From Lachnospiraceae bacterium (GTDB taxonomy: Bacteria > Bacillota > Clostridia > Lachnospirales > Lachnospiraceae): DNA of 64,000 bases. The stretch spans positions 1-64,000 of the forward strand of contig JAIKZQ010000040.1 of assembly GCA_024682075.1 (NCBI GenBank). Direction: 5' to 3'. The notes beneath the pieces are model-generated. The model saw only the letters and a list, made by a program, of their open reading frames with translations. It was not told the origin of the DNA and did no database searches. Below, piece after piece: positions 26,595-34,890 of the stretch (position 1 is its first letter; each line of letters begins with the position of its first letter). Made by a program: the position numbers and the translations under genes.

Positions 26595-26655
26595 AAACAA
26601 GGGGACGATTCCGCTGTTTGCCGGTGTGGTAAACATTGGAACCGTCCCCTTGTTT
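26595..26655. repeat. Inverted-repeat element of the GGGACGGTTCC type, bidirectional terminator
   Basis: Two 28-base arms (26595-26622 and 26628-26655) match at 24 of 28 positions around a 5-base loop. The right arm reads AAACAAGGGGACGGTTCC on the minus strand and contains GGGACGGTTCC. It lies between the convergent uxaC and lipoprotein genes, with a TGTTTTT run on the plus strand, so it also serves as a terminator. The same 11-base core recurs at 34386-34397. Confidence 0.7.
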
Positions 26656-26670
26656 TTCGTTTGTCAGTAT

Positions 26671-28698
26671 TTACTCCGCAAGAGTGCCTCTGTTAAAAAG
26701 CTTGATATATGAGATTGAAAACTCTATATAACCTGCGGCATAAGGCCCCATCTCATAAGGCGGATAATAATAGATGATGCCGTCTTCAGTAAATTCAATG
26801 CAGTCCTCTTCGATCCATGCCGACGCATATGCCTGTTCATACAGATCGTCAAGATCTTCATGACCACAGTACGGAGGGTACTCTCCGTAACTCTCATAAT
26901 CCTCGACGGTCATCTCGGCTATCAGGGTCTTGAAGTCCTCCTCGGTCCCGTTATAAAAATCCGCAAAAGTCAGCTCCTCACCTGTCTTAAGATCATAGAG
27001 ATACTGATCTCTCATCGGCATTCCGTGAGCTCCTCCGCCATACCAGTCTCCGCTCATGTCGACAGTCAGATATCTGTCATCTATTACGTTTACCGCGGCA
27101 ACATTATAATCCTCGGTTTCCCTGTACCATGTGGGATGTTCCTGATGCGACTCACAGGGAGAATCAAATATGTCTCCGGTATATGCACTTTCCGTTCCGG
27201 TTCCTACGAATGCATTCAGCTTGTCTCTCAGGGACGCATTGATCTTATCCGCATATGAAGAATAGCGGCCATCGAGCTGAAAGCCCTCGCCATACTTGAG
27301 AATGAGAGCGGTTCCGCAATCAGGACAGCAATACCCGTAGGATGCGTGAACAACCGTGCCGAACTTAAATATCTCCACGTCCCTGATGGGGCAGTCAATA
27401 TCTTCAAATACCGCGCTGCCATTCTTTATATCAGCCCTGACCCATCTTAACGATCCGTCCTTAAAATCGACCTTATATACATTTCCGCCAAACACCCTGA
27501 ATCCGTCTATTCCCGGAAAAGATATCCCCGAACCCGGGATCGATCTTTCTTCGTAAAGCACGGAAGTCTCACCGTTCATGTAATTATATTCGCAGATATA
27601 ATCATGCTTTATGCCATACTCTTCCTGAGACTGGTAGTAGTAATAATATTTCCAGTCTTCCCTTCCCAGAAATCCCGCTGCATTCCATTCCGCGGTCAGG
27701 GCATAGGATTTCCTGCCCTGTATGTCAAAAATCCGGAGGGAAGCAGTTTCTTTTTCATAATCGGAAATGCTGTAGATCACACACTCCGGACCGTAATATG
27801 AAAAGTTAATGTTTCCTTCACACTCATACAGCAGCTCCGTGCTGCCCGCAGCATCAACCGTATAATATCTGTCAGCGGCACTTCCGAGGACAAATCCGCA
27901 TTCATCCAGCGTATGCTTAAACGACTCATGTTCATTACTCATAACGGATGCGCCGACAAGCCACAATCCCGCATCATTTGCACCCCTAAGCATCTCACCG
28001 GTGCCGGGATCTTCTTCGGTGAACGAACCGGTACTCGCATCAAAGGCAAAGCATTTTTCGGCCTCGCCCAGGAACCTGCCTGCATCATCATATCCGAGCG
28101 AGTAGTCGACATATATCCGTCCGTCATAATACTCGCAGGTCTCGACATAGAAAGATCTGACGCCATCCCATATGGGATAGAGCCTGTGTTCATCCTCACT
28201 TATGGCATACACGATATATATGTATTCACCGGATTCCTCCGAAAACCTGTAATCGGTGAAAAAAACGAATCCTCCACCCACGGCGCACACGCGGCTTCTG
28301 AGATATTCCGCATCACTGCCGGTCATTTCCGATTCTCTCGAATTATAAACGCGGTATTGCGCAATTTCGGATTCCGTAAGATTTTCGGCCAGTTCCCTGC
28401 GCTCGATCTTCTTATAAAGAGTTCCGTTTTCGTCAAACAGACATATCACATCGGATGTCTGATTATACGAAAGAAGAACGGTATCCGGGACTGATTCTGC
28501 AACCGCCGGCTGATCATCTGCTTCTTTTTCATCATCCTGCTCATAATCATCTTCTTCATCCCGGTCGTCTTCGTCATCAGCATCTTCCGTATCCGGGTCA
28601 TCCCTTACGGGCCCGTTCTGCAGTCCGCAGCCGGCAAGCAGGATCAAAGCCAGACACAGAACAAATGTCTTTCTTAACAGCTCAAGTAACTTTTTCAC
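26671..28698 (-). CDS. Lipoprotein with C-terminal RsiV-like (DUF3298) domain
   Basis: A 675-residue predicted lipoprotein. The signal peptide ends in the lipobox LLAGC with Cys24, followed by a very acidic linker (residues 32-68, Asp/Glu rich). A long middle region has beta-propeller-like repeats (RVCAVGGGFVFFTDYRFSEE and similar strands). The C-terminal 200 residues resemble the DUF4163/DUF3298 extracellular domain of anti-sigma factor RsiV (GDWYGGGAHGMPM, FADFYNGTEEDFK, YYYPPYEMGPYAAG). RsiV binds lysozyme in Bacillus, but no sigma factor lies nearby here. GTG start with GGGAG ahead. Function unknown; probably outer-surface sensing or binding. Confidence 0.75.
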   Translation of the reverse strand: MKKLLELLRKTFVLCLALILLAGCGLQNGPVRDDPDTEDADDEDDRDEEDDYEQDDEKEADDQPAVAESVPDTVLLSYNQTSDVICLFDENGTLYKKIERRELAENLTESEIAQYRVYNSRESEMTGSDAEYLRSRVCAVGGGFVFFTDYRFSEESGEYIYIVYAISEDEHRLYPIWDGVRSFYVETCEYYDGRIYVDYSLGYDDAGRFLGEAEKCFAFDASTGSFTEEDPGTGEMLRGANDAGLWLVGASVMSNEHESFKHTLDECGFVLGSAADRYYTVDAAGSTELLYECEGNINFSYYGPECVIYSISDYEKETASLRIFDIQGRKSYALTAEWNAAGFLGREDWKYYYYYQSQEEYGIKHDYICEYNYMNGETSVLYEERSIPGSGISFPGIDGFRVFGGNVYKVDFKDGSLRWVRADIKNGSAVFEDIDCPIRDVEIFKFGTVVHASYGYCCPDCGTALILKYGEGFQLDGRYSSYADKINASLRDKLNAFVGTGTESAYTGDIFDSPCESHQEHPTWYRETEDYNVAAVNVIDDRYLTVDMSGDWYGGGAHGMPMRDQYLYDLKTGEELTFADFYNGTEEDFKTLIAEMTVEDYESYGEYPPYCGHEDLDDLYEQAYASAWIEEDCIEFTEDGIIYYYPPYEMGPYAAGYIEFSISYIKLFNRGTLAE

Positions 28699-28723
28699 AG
28701 CAGTTCTCCCTCATAAAAACCAT

Positions 28724-28748
28724 CACCCCGGAGAATGTCTCCGGGGTG
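28724..28748 (-). terminator. Terminator of the PlsC gene
   Basis: CACCCCGGAGA/TCTCCGGGGTG around a 3-base loop. On the minus strand GGTTTTTA follows. It sits between the plsC-like stop and the lipoprotein start. Confidence 0.7.
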
Positions 28749-28757
28749 GTACATTTC

Positions 28758-29504
28758 CTATACTATCGGGTTGGGGGCTTTCTTGCCCTTTGCGATCATC
28801 ACTTCGTTGATCTTCCTCATGATCTGAACCTTGACATGATCGGATATCTCCTTGGACTTCATTTCCTTATAATCCTCATAATAAAGCGGCTCAAGGTAAT
28901 GGACCTGTGTTGTGATCTTTTTAAGGATATTGATGCCGAAAGCTCTGTAGGAATCGATAAGCGCTACCGGAACTATGGGGCTCTTGGCCATCATTGCAGC
29001 CTTGAAAGCGCCGGGAAGGAATTCCTGAACGGTATTCCTGTTGTGATAATATCCGCCTTCCGGGAAGATGATGTAGATCCTTCCTTCCTTAACCTCTTCT
29101 GAAACAGCCTTGATGCTCTTGACCTGCGATCTGAGATCGGATTTATTGAGCCTGCATCCGTCAAGAATGTCTACCATCTCATCCGCAAGAGGCATCTTGG
29201 ATCTGACTTCATCCATCACCACCGTGCAGGGCCTTTCATGAGAATACATGATGCCGAGGGTGTCGAACTTGCCCTGATGATTCGGGAACATCACATAACC
29301 GCCCTCTTTGGGGAGATTCTCCGTCCCGTAATACTTGGTCCTGATTCGGCCGTTCTTCATGCACCGGATCATCATCCTCTTGATGAAAGCATACCTTTCC
29401 TCTATCGGGAATGAGTCCTTATGCTTAAGGATGTATCTGGACTTGATCATGAAATAAATGATCCACGGAATCGAGACAATTATTGTTAAATAGAATCTGA
29501 GCAT
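28758..29504 (-). CDS. plsC: 1-acyl-sn-glycerol-3-phosphate acyltransferase (PlsC-like)
   Basis: A 248-residue membrane-associated acyltransferase of phospholipid synthesis. One N-terminal hydrophobic segment (residues 4-20) precedes the catalytic H-x4-D motif NHQGKFD (His76, Asp81). The substrate-binding block is IIFPEGGYYH, where the usual EGT reads EGG. The later VPVALIDSYRAF fits motif IV. The start has only a weak ribosome binding site. Confidence 0.88.
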   Translation of the reverse strand: MLRFYLTIIVSIPWIIYFMIKSRYILKHKDSFPIEERYAFIKRMMIRCMKNGRIRTKYYGTENLPKEGGYVMFPNHQGKFDTLGIMYSHERPCTVVMDEVRSKMPLADEMVDILDGCRLNKSDLRSQVKSIKAVSEEVKEGRIYIIFPEGGYYHNRNTVQEFLPGAFKAAMMAKSPIVPVALIDSYRAFGINILKKITTQVHYLEPLYYEDYKEMKSKEISDHVKVQIMRKINEVMIAKGKKAPNPIV

Positions 29505-29537
29505 TCTGTTTCGCCTTAAAGCGTTCCTTCCGAAAAG

Positions 29538-29566
29538 TTGACGATAAATTCCGTAAAAGTTACAAT
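29538..29566 (+). promoter_or_regulatory. Sigma-A-type promoter of the HAD-YczE-Wzz-EpsG group
   Basis: TTGACG (29538-29543), a 17-base spacer, TACAAT (29561-29566), about 57 bases before the HAD start codon. Confidence 0.7.
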
Positions 29567-29622
29567 TAATCGGTAAATCTTACGCTAACTATATCACATA
29601 TTCAAATAGACTTACAAACCAT

Positions 29623-30276
29623 ATGATAAGAGCGGTTATATTCGACCTGGACGGCACCGTCCTGGACACCGAAAAAATCTATAGGATATGCTGGCCCAAA
29701 GCCTGTGCGCATTTCGGATTTGAGTTAACAGACGACATGTACCTTCAGCTTCGCAGTCTCGGAAGGCCCTTTGTCTATGACAGGTTCAGGGAATGGTTCG
29801 GCGATTCCTTCGATTATGATGAAGTCCGTTCATACAGAAAAGTCATATATGAGGAGATCGTGCAAAAAGAAGGCATACAGGTCAAGCCCGGTGCGATCGA
29901 GGTTCTTGACTGGCTGAAGCAAAAGAAGATCCTCAGGGCCGTTGCAACGGCAACAGACATGGAAAGGACCATGAGGTATCTCGGCAGTCTCGGACTTGCT
30001 GACAGTTTCGACAGGATCTGTTCGGCAGCGGACTGCAAATACGGAAAGCCGGCTCCCGATGTATACGAGAACGCATGCAGGGAACTGTCTATCGATCCCT
30101 CGGAATGCCTCGCCGTAGAGGATGCTCCAAACGGGATCAGGTCCGCACACGGAGCAGGGATCAGAGTCGTGTTCGTACCGGATGCAACAGAATCGGAACC
30201 CGAGATCGAACCGCTTTGTTATGCCAGGATTAAAACACTTAACGATCTTCCGGAGATAATCGAAAATGAAAGATAA
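29623..30276 (+). CDS. HAD family phosphatase, beta-phosphoglucomutase-like
   Basis: A 217-residue HAD hydrolase. Motif I VIFDLDGTVLDT holds both catalytic Asp residues, an alpha-helical cap follows at about 15-85, motif III is KYGKPAPDVY, and motif IV is VEDAPNG. The substrate is not evident: it could be a sugar phosphate phosphatase or mutase. No clear ribosome binding site precedes the ATG. It overlaps the next gene by 11 bases. Confidence 0.88.
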   Translation: MIRAVIFDLDGTVLDTEKIYRICWPKACAHFGFELTDDMYLQLRSLGRPFVYDRFREWFGDSFDYDEVRSYRKVIYEEIVQKEGIQVKPGAIEVLDWLKQKKILRAVATATDMERTMRYLGSLGLADSFDRICSAADCKYGKPAPDVYENACRELSIDPSECLAVEDAPNGIRSAHGAGIRVVFVPDATESEPEIEPLCYARIKTLNDLPEIIENER

Positions 30277-30952
30277 ATGGTACCGGACCTGGGCCGGATA
30301 TGACAGATTAAAAAACAAAAAAGAATTCACCGGAAACGTGATAATGGTGGTCATTGCAGTTCTGTGCATGGGCATCTCTCTTTCCTTCCTTCTGGAGACC
30401 GATCTCGGAACAGATCCCTACACCTTCATGAATGTCAGCATATCCGAGACGATCGGATGGACGCTCGGAAACTGGCAGCTCTTATTCAACACGGCGATGC
30501 TTGTCACGGTCATACTCATCACGGGAGTGAAGCTCATAGGTCCGGGATCGATCGCGAACATGGTCCTCATCGGATATACCGTGGACTTTTGCAGATGGAT
30601 ACTCCACAAGGCATTCCCGGAAAACTTCTTCATGGGACCGGTGGCAAGACCTGTCACTTTCATACTCGGTCTGTTTGCTTTCCTCGTAAGTGCTGCGGTT
30701 TACATGAATTCAAAGATGGGCCTTTCTCCGTATGACGGACTCGGCAAGATCATATGTGATGCCGGACGCGGTCTGCCCTTCTTCGTCGTGAGGATAGCAT
30801 TCGATTCACTTGCCGTTGCACTGGGGCTCATCTTCGGTGACATTCCCAGCATAGGAACCATACTCATGGCAATATTCCTCGGCCCCATGATCACATTTGT
30901 GGGCTCGTTCATGGATAAATATATTTTCAAAAAGAGCGGAGTACAGAAATGA
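30266..30952 (+). CDS. YczE/YyaS/YitT-like integral membrane protein
   Basis: A 228-residue protein with five or six hydrophobic helices. The YczE-type motifs are FLLETDLGTDPYTFMNVS and MGLSPYDGLGKIICDA. The latter repeats the DPY/SPYD pattern, suggesting two related halves. Function unknown. It overlaps the HAD gene and also the Wzz-like gene by 4 bases, so it is part of one transcript. Confidence 0.8.
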   Translation: MKDKWYRTWAGYDRLKNKKEFTGNVIMVVIAVLCMGISLSFLLETDLGTDPYTFMNVSISETIGWTLGNWQLLFNTAMLVTVILITGVKLIGPGSIANMVLIGYTVDFCRWILHKAFPENFFMGPVARPVTFILGLFAFLVSAAVYMNSKMGLSPYDGLGKIICDAGRGLPFFVVRIAFDSLAVALGLIFGDIPSIGTILMAIFLGPMITFVGSFMDKYIFKKSGVQK

Positions 30953-31989
30953 AACTGTGGGAAATGAGATACGGCGAAGAGCCGGTTAACGGAAGAATGT
31001 TTCTCCTGAGATTCCTGCGCAGGATAAAATTCGTGATCATCGGCGTGATACTCGGTGCGCTGATAGTATGTGCATGGCATGTGCTGTACAGGCTTTCATC
31101 CGAAAAGATGTACATGGCGGAATGTGATGTGTACCTCGAATATATCCCCGAAGCCGGATCAAACGAACTTATTTATTTCAATAAGTATACATGGGAGCAA
31201 ATGTCGACGGACAGTGCCGTAATAGATGAGATCATAAAGGCAGACCCTTCTCTAGATCCCGCCGTTGTAAGAGCATCATTTCTCGCAACGCTCAAGTCAG
31301 ATGTAAAAGTACTCACACTTCAGGTCACCAATCCGGATCCCGACATGAGCATGCGCATCATGAACGCAGCTGTCGAAGGCATTTCACAATATGCCTCCTC
31401 TCTTCCGGAGATACTGTCCGTAAGAGTCATCGGTCAGGCTGAAAGTGCAGAGCCCGTCCCCCTTGACATCAGGGCATTCCGTGCAGTGATCCTCGGCGCA
31501 TTGATAGGATTATTCATCTCCGCACTGTATGTATCTGTGTCGATCCTTTCCGACGACCGCATATATCTTCCGGAGACGATCGAAAAAAGATATCATCTCC
31601 CCGCAGCCGGAACACTCACTTCCTCCGCTCTGGATGAAGCTCTGTGTGATCTTGCAGGTGATGAAGGATTCTTTGTCGCCTCTGCTCTTTCAGACGCAGC
31701 CATAGGAGCGGTGATCGACTCAATGAAAAAGTCCGGAGCAAAGCCCGAAGATAAGGCACTGGATCTTTCGGACACCGAAAAGAAAGGCCTCATAGATGAA
31801 GTAAAGAAAACAGGCAAGCCTATCGTGTATGTATTTTCTTCAAAGCATTCACCTCAGGCAGACGAAAAGGCTCTGTCGTTTCTCAGCAAGCTTGACAAAG
31901 AGCCCATGTGCGCTGTGCTGACCGATTCCGACGACGCGCTGATAAGAGCATATTATATCGGAAAAAATTCAAGATTTTCAAAATTATGA
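30949..31989 (+). CDS. Wzz-like polysaccharide chain-length/co-polymerase protein
   Basis: A 346-residue protein. An N-terminal membrane segment (residues about 25-47, FVIIGVILGALIVCAWHVLY) and a second near 175-200 (FRAVILGALIGLFISALYVS) flank an external domain, the topology of Wzz/CpsC-type proteins. The cytoplasmic C-terminal part of about 145 residues has no P-loop, so it is not a fused tyrosine kinase. It overlaps the YczE gene as ATGA and the EpsG-like gene as ATGA. No glycosyltransferase is adjacent. Confidence 0.7.
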   Translation: MKLWEMRYGEEPVNGRMFLLRFLRRIKFVIIGVILGALIVCAWHVLYRLSSEKMYMAECDVYLEYIPEAGSNELIYFNKYTWEQMSTDSAVIDEIIKADPSLDPAVVRASFLATLKSDVKVLTLQVTNPDPDMSMRIMNAAVEGISQYASSLPEILSVRVIGQAESAEPVPLDIRAFRAVILGALIGLFISALYVSVSILSDDRIYLPETIEKRYHLPAAGTLTSSALDEALCDLAGDEGFFVASALSDAAIGAVIDSMKKSGAKPEDKALDLSDTEKKGLIDEVKKTGKPIVYVFSSKHSPQADEKALSFLSKLDKEPMCAVLTDSDDALIRAYYIGKNSRFSKL

Positions 31990-33086
31990 TCACATACGGA
32001 TTGATCCTGTATCTTGTTCTTACGGCTTCGGTAATATTTCTTGCATTTGGGATCGACACCGTAAGAGGAAGAACGGCAGACCTTACAACTCCATATACAT
32101 CGGCACTGACTGTAAGAAACCGCATCCTGGCGGTCTCTATATTCGTGCTTCTTTCCGGGGTATCCGTCTGCAGGATCGCAGTCGGTAACGATTACTGGGT
32201 ATACCGCGATAATTTCAATCTCATAGCGCAGGACAGATATGTCAGTTACGAGCCCGGATTCAGATACATTGTCAAAATCCTTCAGTGGTTTCTCAGATAC
32301 GATAACTATCTTCCGATATTCGCATTCTTTTCTCTCGTCACCGCAGCCCTTATGGTAAAGGGAATATATGATCAGAGCGAATGGTTCGTCTTTACTCTTT
32401 TCATATTCATGACAGCGGGATACTATTTCGGAAGTCTCAATAATGTAAGATATTATCTTGCTCTTTCCGCGGCAATGTATTCGATCAAATATGTGCTTAA
32501 GAAGGATTACATCAAATTCATTGCCGTGATCTGCGCAGCCGCTCTGTTTCACAAGTCAGTGCTGATAGTGATCCCTTTATATCTCCTGGCCACCGTGAAC
32601 TGGAACTGGATCGGACATTTCCTGATAAGTCTTTTCTCCGCTTCGCTCCTGTTCCTCCCGGGACTGTATCGCAAGATCATCTTTTTCTTCTATCCGTTCT
32701 ATGAAGGATCGATGTTCGACACGGGAGCAACAAGCATCACAAACATCGCCAAGGCCGCCGCGATATTTGTCTTTGCACTTATCTACAGAAAGAAGATATT
32801 TGACGATCCGAAACTTAAATTCGGATTCTACTGCAATCTCTGGGCACTCCTGCTCTATACCTTCTGCTCGTTCATGCCGGAGATCTCAAGGATAGGTTTC
32901 TATTTAAACATCACAAACATTTTCTTCATTCCTTCCCTGATCCTTAAGATCGAAGATCCGAAGAAAAGAAAGCTGTGGACCGTGCTCATATGCACAGCGT
33001 TTGTCATGTTCTTCATGCTGTTCCTGAAGAGCGCTTACAACACGGACATCAGGATCCTTCCGTATTACAACTGGATATTCCAGTAA
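31986..33086 (+). CDS. EpsG-like polysaccharide polymerase
   Basis: A 366-residue polytopic membrane protein of the EpsG family, which polymerises exopolysaccharide repeat units. About eleven hydrophobic segments are visible. The family-like features are RIAVGNDYWVYRDNF, SYEPGFRYIVKIL and SLNNVRYYLALSAAMYSIKY. The ATG at 31986 overlaps the Wzz-like stop by 4 bases; a longer frame from 31908 lies inside the previous gene and is rejected. With the Wzz-like protein it forms a minimal assembly pair. Confidence 0.8.
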   Translation: MITYGLILYLVLTASVIFLAFGIDTVRGRTADLTTPYTSALTVRNRILAVSIFVLLSGVSVCRIAVGNDYWVYRDNFNLIAQDRYVSYEPGFRYIVKILQWFLRYDNYLPIFAFFSLVTAALMVKGIYDQSEWFVFTLFIFMTAGYYFGSLNNVRYYLALSAAMYSIKYVLKKDYIKFIAVICAAALFHKSVLIVIPLYLLATVNWNWIGHFLISLFSASLLFLPGLYRKIIFFFYPFYEGSMFDTGATSITNIAKAAAIFVFALIYRKKIFDDPKLKFGFYCNLWALLLYTFCSFMPEISRIGFYLNITNIFFIPSLILKIEDPKKRKLWTVLICTAFVMFFMLFLKSAYNTDIRILPYYNWIFQ

Positions 33087-33095
33087 ATGCATTAT

Positions 33096-33124
33096 AAAAG
33101 GCAGGTCGCAGGACCTGCCTTTTC
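33096..33124. terminator. Bidirectional terminator between convergent genes
   Basis: AAAAGGCAGGTC/GACCTGCCTTTTC, a hairpin with flanking A-runs and T-runs, between the EpsG-like gene and the REC/HD-GYP gene. Confidence 0.8.
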
Positions 33125-33141
33125 TTATCTGTTCCAAATAT

Positions 33142-34242
33142 CTATTCCATGTGTTCCTTCATCGAGAAGTACTGCTTCTTTTCTATCATTTGTTCCTTGG
33201 TTTCAAGGCATTCCTTGATCACGTTACCGATGTTGAGGAATTCATTGACAAGGTCCGGATCGAACTGGGTTCCGCTTCCGGATGCTATGAAGGCCATGCT
33301 CTTTTCATGTGATATCGGCTCCTTGTACGGACGCTTCGATGTCATCGCATCATATACGTCCACGATCGCCATGATGCGCGCAAGAAGGGGGATCTCCTCT
33401 CCTTTAAGTCCGTACGGATATCCCTTCCCGTCCCACCTTTCATGGTGAGATTTGGCTATCTGGCTGGCAATGTGCGCAAACTCCTTATCCGGTATGCGCT
33501 CTTCGAGATAATCAAAAAGTTCACCGCCTATGACCGAATGAAGCTTCATGTTATCAAACTCTTCGGACGAAAGTGATGCCGGTTTCTGAAGCACCGCATC
33601 CTTGATGGCTATCTTTCCGACATCATGGAGAGGCGCACACCTGCAGGCCTTCCTGACTACAGAAGGAGGGAGGTATTCTTTATACCTGGATAATGTCTTA
33701 AGATGACTGATGAATGCGGAATAATAGATGGAAGTATTCTTGAGATGAACACCTGTCACGCCGTCCCTTGATTCAACGAGTCCGGCAAATGAAACCGTGA
33801 CCAGATCATACATCTGTTCCATTTCCTCGATCTTCTTTTCAACCCTTTTCTCAAGATCCTTCTTGTAAAGCGACAGCTCAATCTGCGTCTCTATGCGCTT
33901 CTTCATGACCATGGGAACAAAGGGCTTGGTAATGTAATCGACTATGCCAAGCTGGAATCCCTCGACTTCCGCTTCGGGACTCGTATCGGCAGTAAGGAAT
34001 ATGACGGGGATGTTCCTGTATGCAGGAATGGACTTAAGCTTTTTGAGAACCTCAATTCCGTTCATATCCGGCATCACGATATCAAGGAGTATCAGATCCG
34101 GCTGAATGGTTTTCAAAATTTCAAAGGCCTCTTCACCGGAAGTGGCCTCATAAAGCTCATACTCTTCTTCAAGTACGGAACGTGCAGTAGCATGATTAAG
34201 AATAACATCATCTATCATGAGTATCGATCTTTTGTCACTCAT
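33142..34242 (-). CDS. Response regulator with HD-GYP output domain
   Basis: A 366-residue protein. An N-terminal receiver domain has the phosphoacceptor Asp54 in ILLDIVMPDMNG, acidic Asp11/12 and the switch Lys in ITKPF. A coiled linker follows (KKDLEKRVEKKIEEMEQ), then an intact HD-GYP domain with PLHDVGKIAI, HHERWDGKGYP and VDVYDAMTSKRPY. HD-GYP domains hydrolyse cyclic di-GMP. The start is the ATG at 34242, giving GGAAGGAA a 6-base spacing. No kinase is adjacent. Compare the HD-GYP at 14531, which lacks the His. Confidence 0.93.
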   Translation of the reverse strand: MSDKRSILMIDDVILNHATARSVLEEEYELYEATSGEEAFEILKTIQPDLILLDIVMPDMNGIEVLKKLKSIPAYRNIPVIFLTADTSPEAEVEGFQLGIVDYITKPFVPMVMKKRIETQIELSLYKKDLEKRVEKKIEEMEQMYDLVTVSFAGLVESRDGVTGVHLKNTSIYYSAFISHLKTLSRYKEYLPPSVVRKACRCAPLHDVGKIAIKDAVLQKPASLSSEEFDNMKLHSVIGGELFDYLEERIPDKEFAHIASQIAKSHHERWDGKGYPYGLKGEEIPLLARIMAIVDVYDAMTSKRPYKEPISHEKSMAFIASGSGTQFDPDLVNEFLNIGNVIKECLETKEQMIEKKQYFSMKEHME

Positions 34243-34377
34243 ATGCATTTCCTTCCGAAAGTACGTACACTGATCTGAAAACTTCTGTCAAAACTAATTA
34301 TACACATTATTGCCGTACTACTCACGCAAATTACATCAGTTTTTTATTATTTTCAAGCGGCTTATCTGCGATTAAAA

Positions 34378-34406
34378 GTGAACGAAGGGACGGTTCCTTC
34401 GTTCAC
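34378..34406. repeat. Hairpin of the GGGACGGTTCC type at a gene end
   Basis: GTGAACGAAGG (34378-34388) and CCTTCGTTCAC (34396-34406) form a perfect 11-bp stem around GACGGTT. The core GGGACGGTTCC is shared with the element at 26595-26655. The stop codon of the minus-strand gene (34403-34405) lies inside the stem, so the element probably acts as a terminator or stabilizer as well. Confidence 0.65.
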
Positions 34407-34798
34407 CTGTTGGATATCCCCGTGACATAAGAGATAAAGCAGGCAAAATCTCCGATGCGTTTCCTGTCTTCCCCAAGTTCCGAACGCCATGAGGCATCAA
34501 CGCCTTCTTTTTCGGCGATGCGGGACAGGACATTGACCGACATGATGAATCCGTCATGAACCAGGCTCCTGCCCTCATCAGCGGCCATCTTCTCTTCGGC
34601 AGTCATCAGTTCCCAGTCATTTCGGATCTTCGCATACTCAGCCGCTCTCTTTATGCAGTCATTCCAAAATCTCATCTTTTCGGGCATTGTACATTTGTCA
34701 ATGCACTCAGCCATTTCTTTGTAGATCTTCATTGCATCTTCAACGGCAAGAATATGCCCTGCAGGATGTTCGAGATATTTTTCGTATGTATCTGTCAT
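34403..34798 (-). CDS. Hypothetical protein of 131 residues
   Basis: A mostly alpha-helical, soluble-looking protein with no recognised domain. It begins MTDTYEKYLEHPAGHILAV and continues with DAMKIYKEMAECIDKC, with Cys and Trp residues scattered in amphipathic helices. The ATG at 34798 is preceded by GGGAG about 8 bases upstream. An upstream in-frame start at 34864 would lie in the buk terminator and is rejected. Its stop is within a hairpin repeat. It follows buk across a strong terminator and is probably expressed separately. Confidence 0.6.
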   Translation of the reverse strand: MTDTYEKYLEHPAGHILAVEDAMKIYKEMAECIDKCTMPEKMRFWNDCIKRAAEYAKIRNDWELMTAEEKMAADEGRSLVHDGFIMSVNVLSRIAEKEGVDASWRSELGEDRKRIGDFACFISYVTGISNR

Positions 34799-34843
34799 TT
34801 GATCGTCTCCCTGATCAGATATTATCATATTATCCGCAAAGAA

Positions 34844-34875
34844 AAAAGGCAGGCTTCCGAACAAGCCTGCCTTTT
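34844..34875 (-). terminator. Terminator of ptb-buk
   Basis: AAAAGGCAGGCTT/AAGCCTGCCTTTT with a 6-base loop, followed by a T-run on the minus strand, 16 bases after the buk stop. Confidence 0.85.
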
Positions 34876-34890
34876 ACATATGTCATTATC

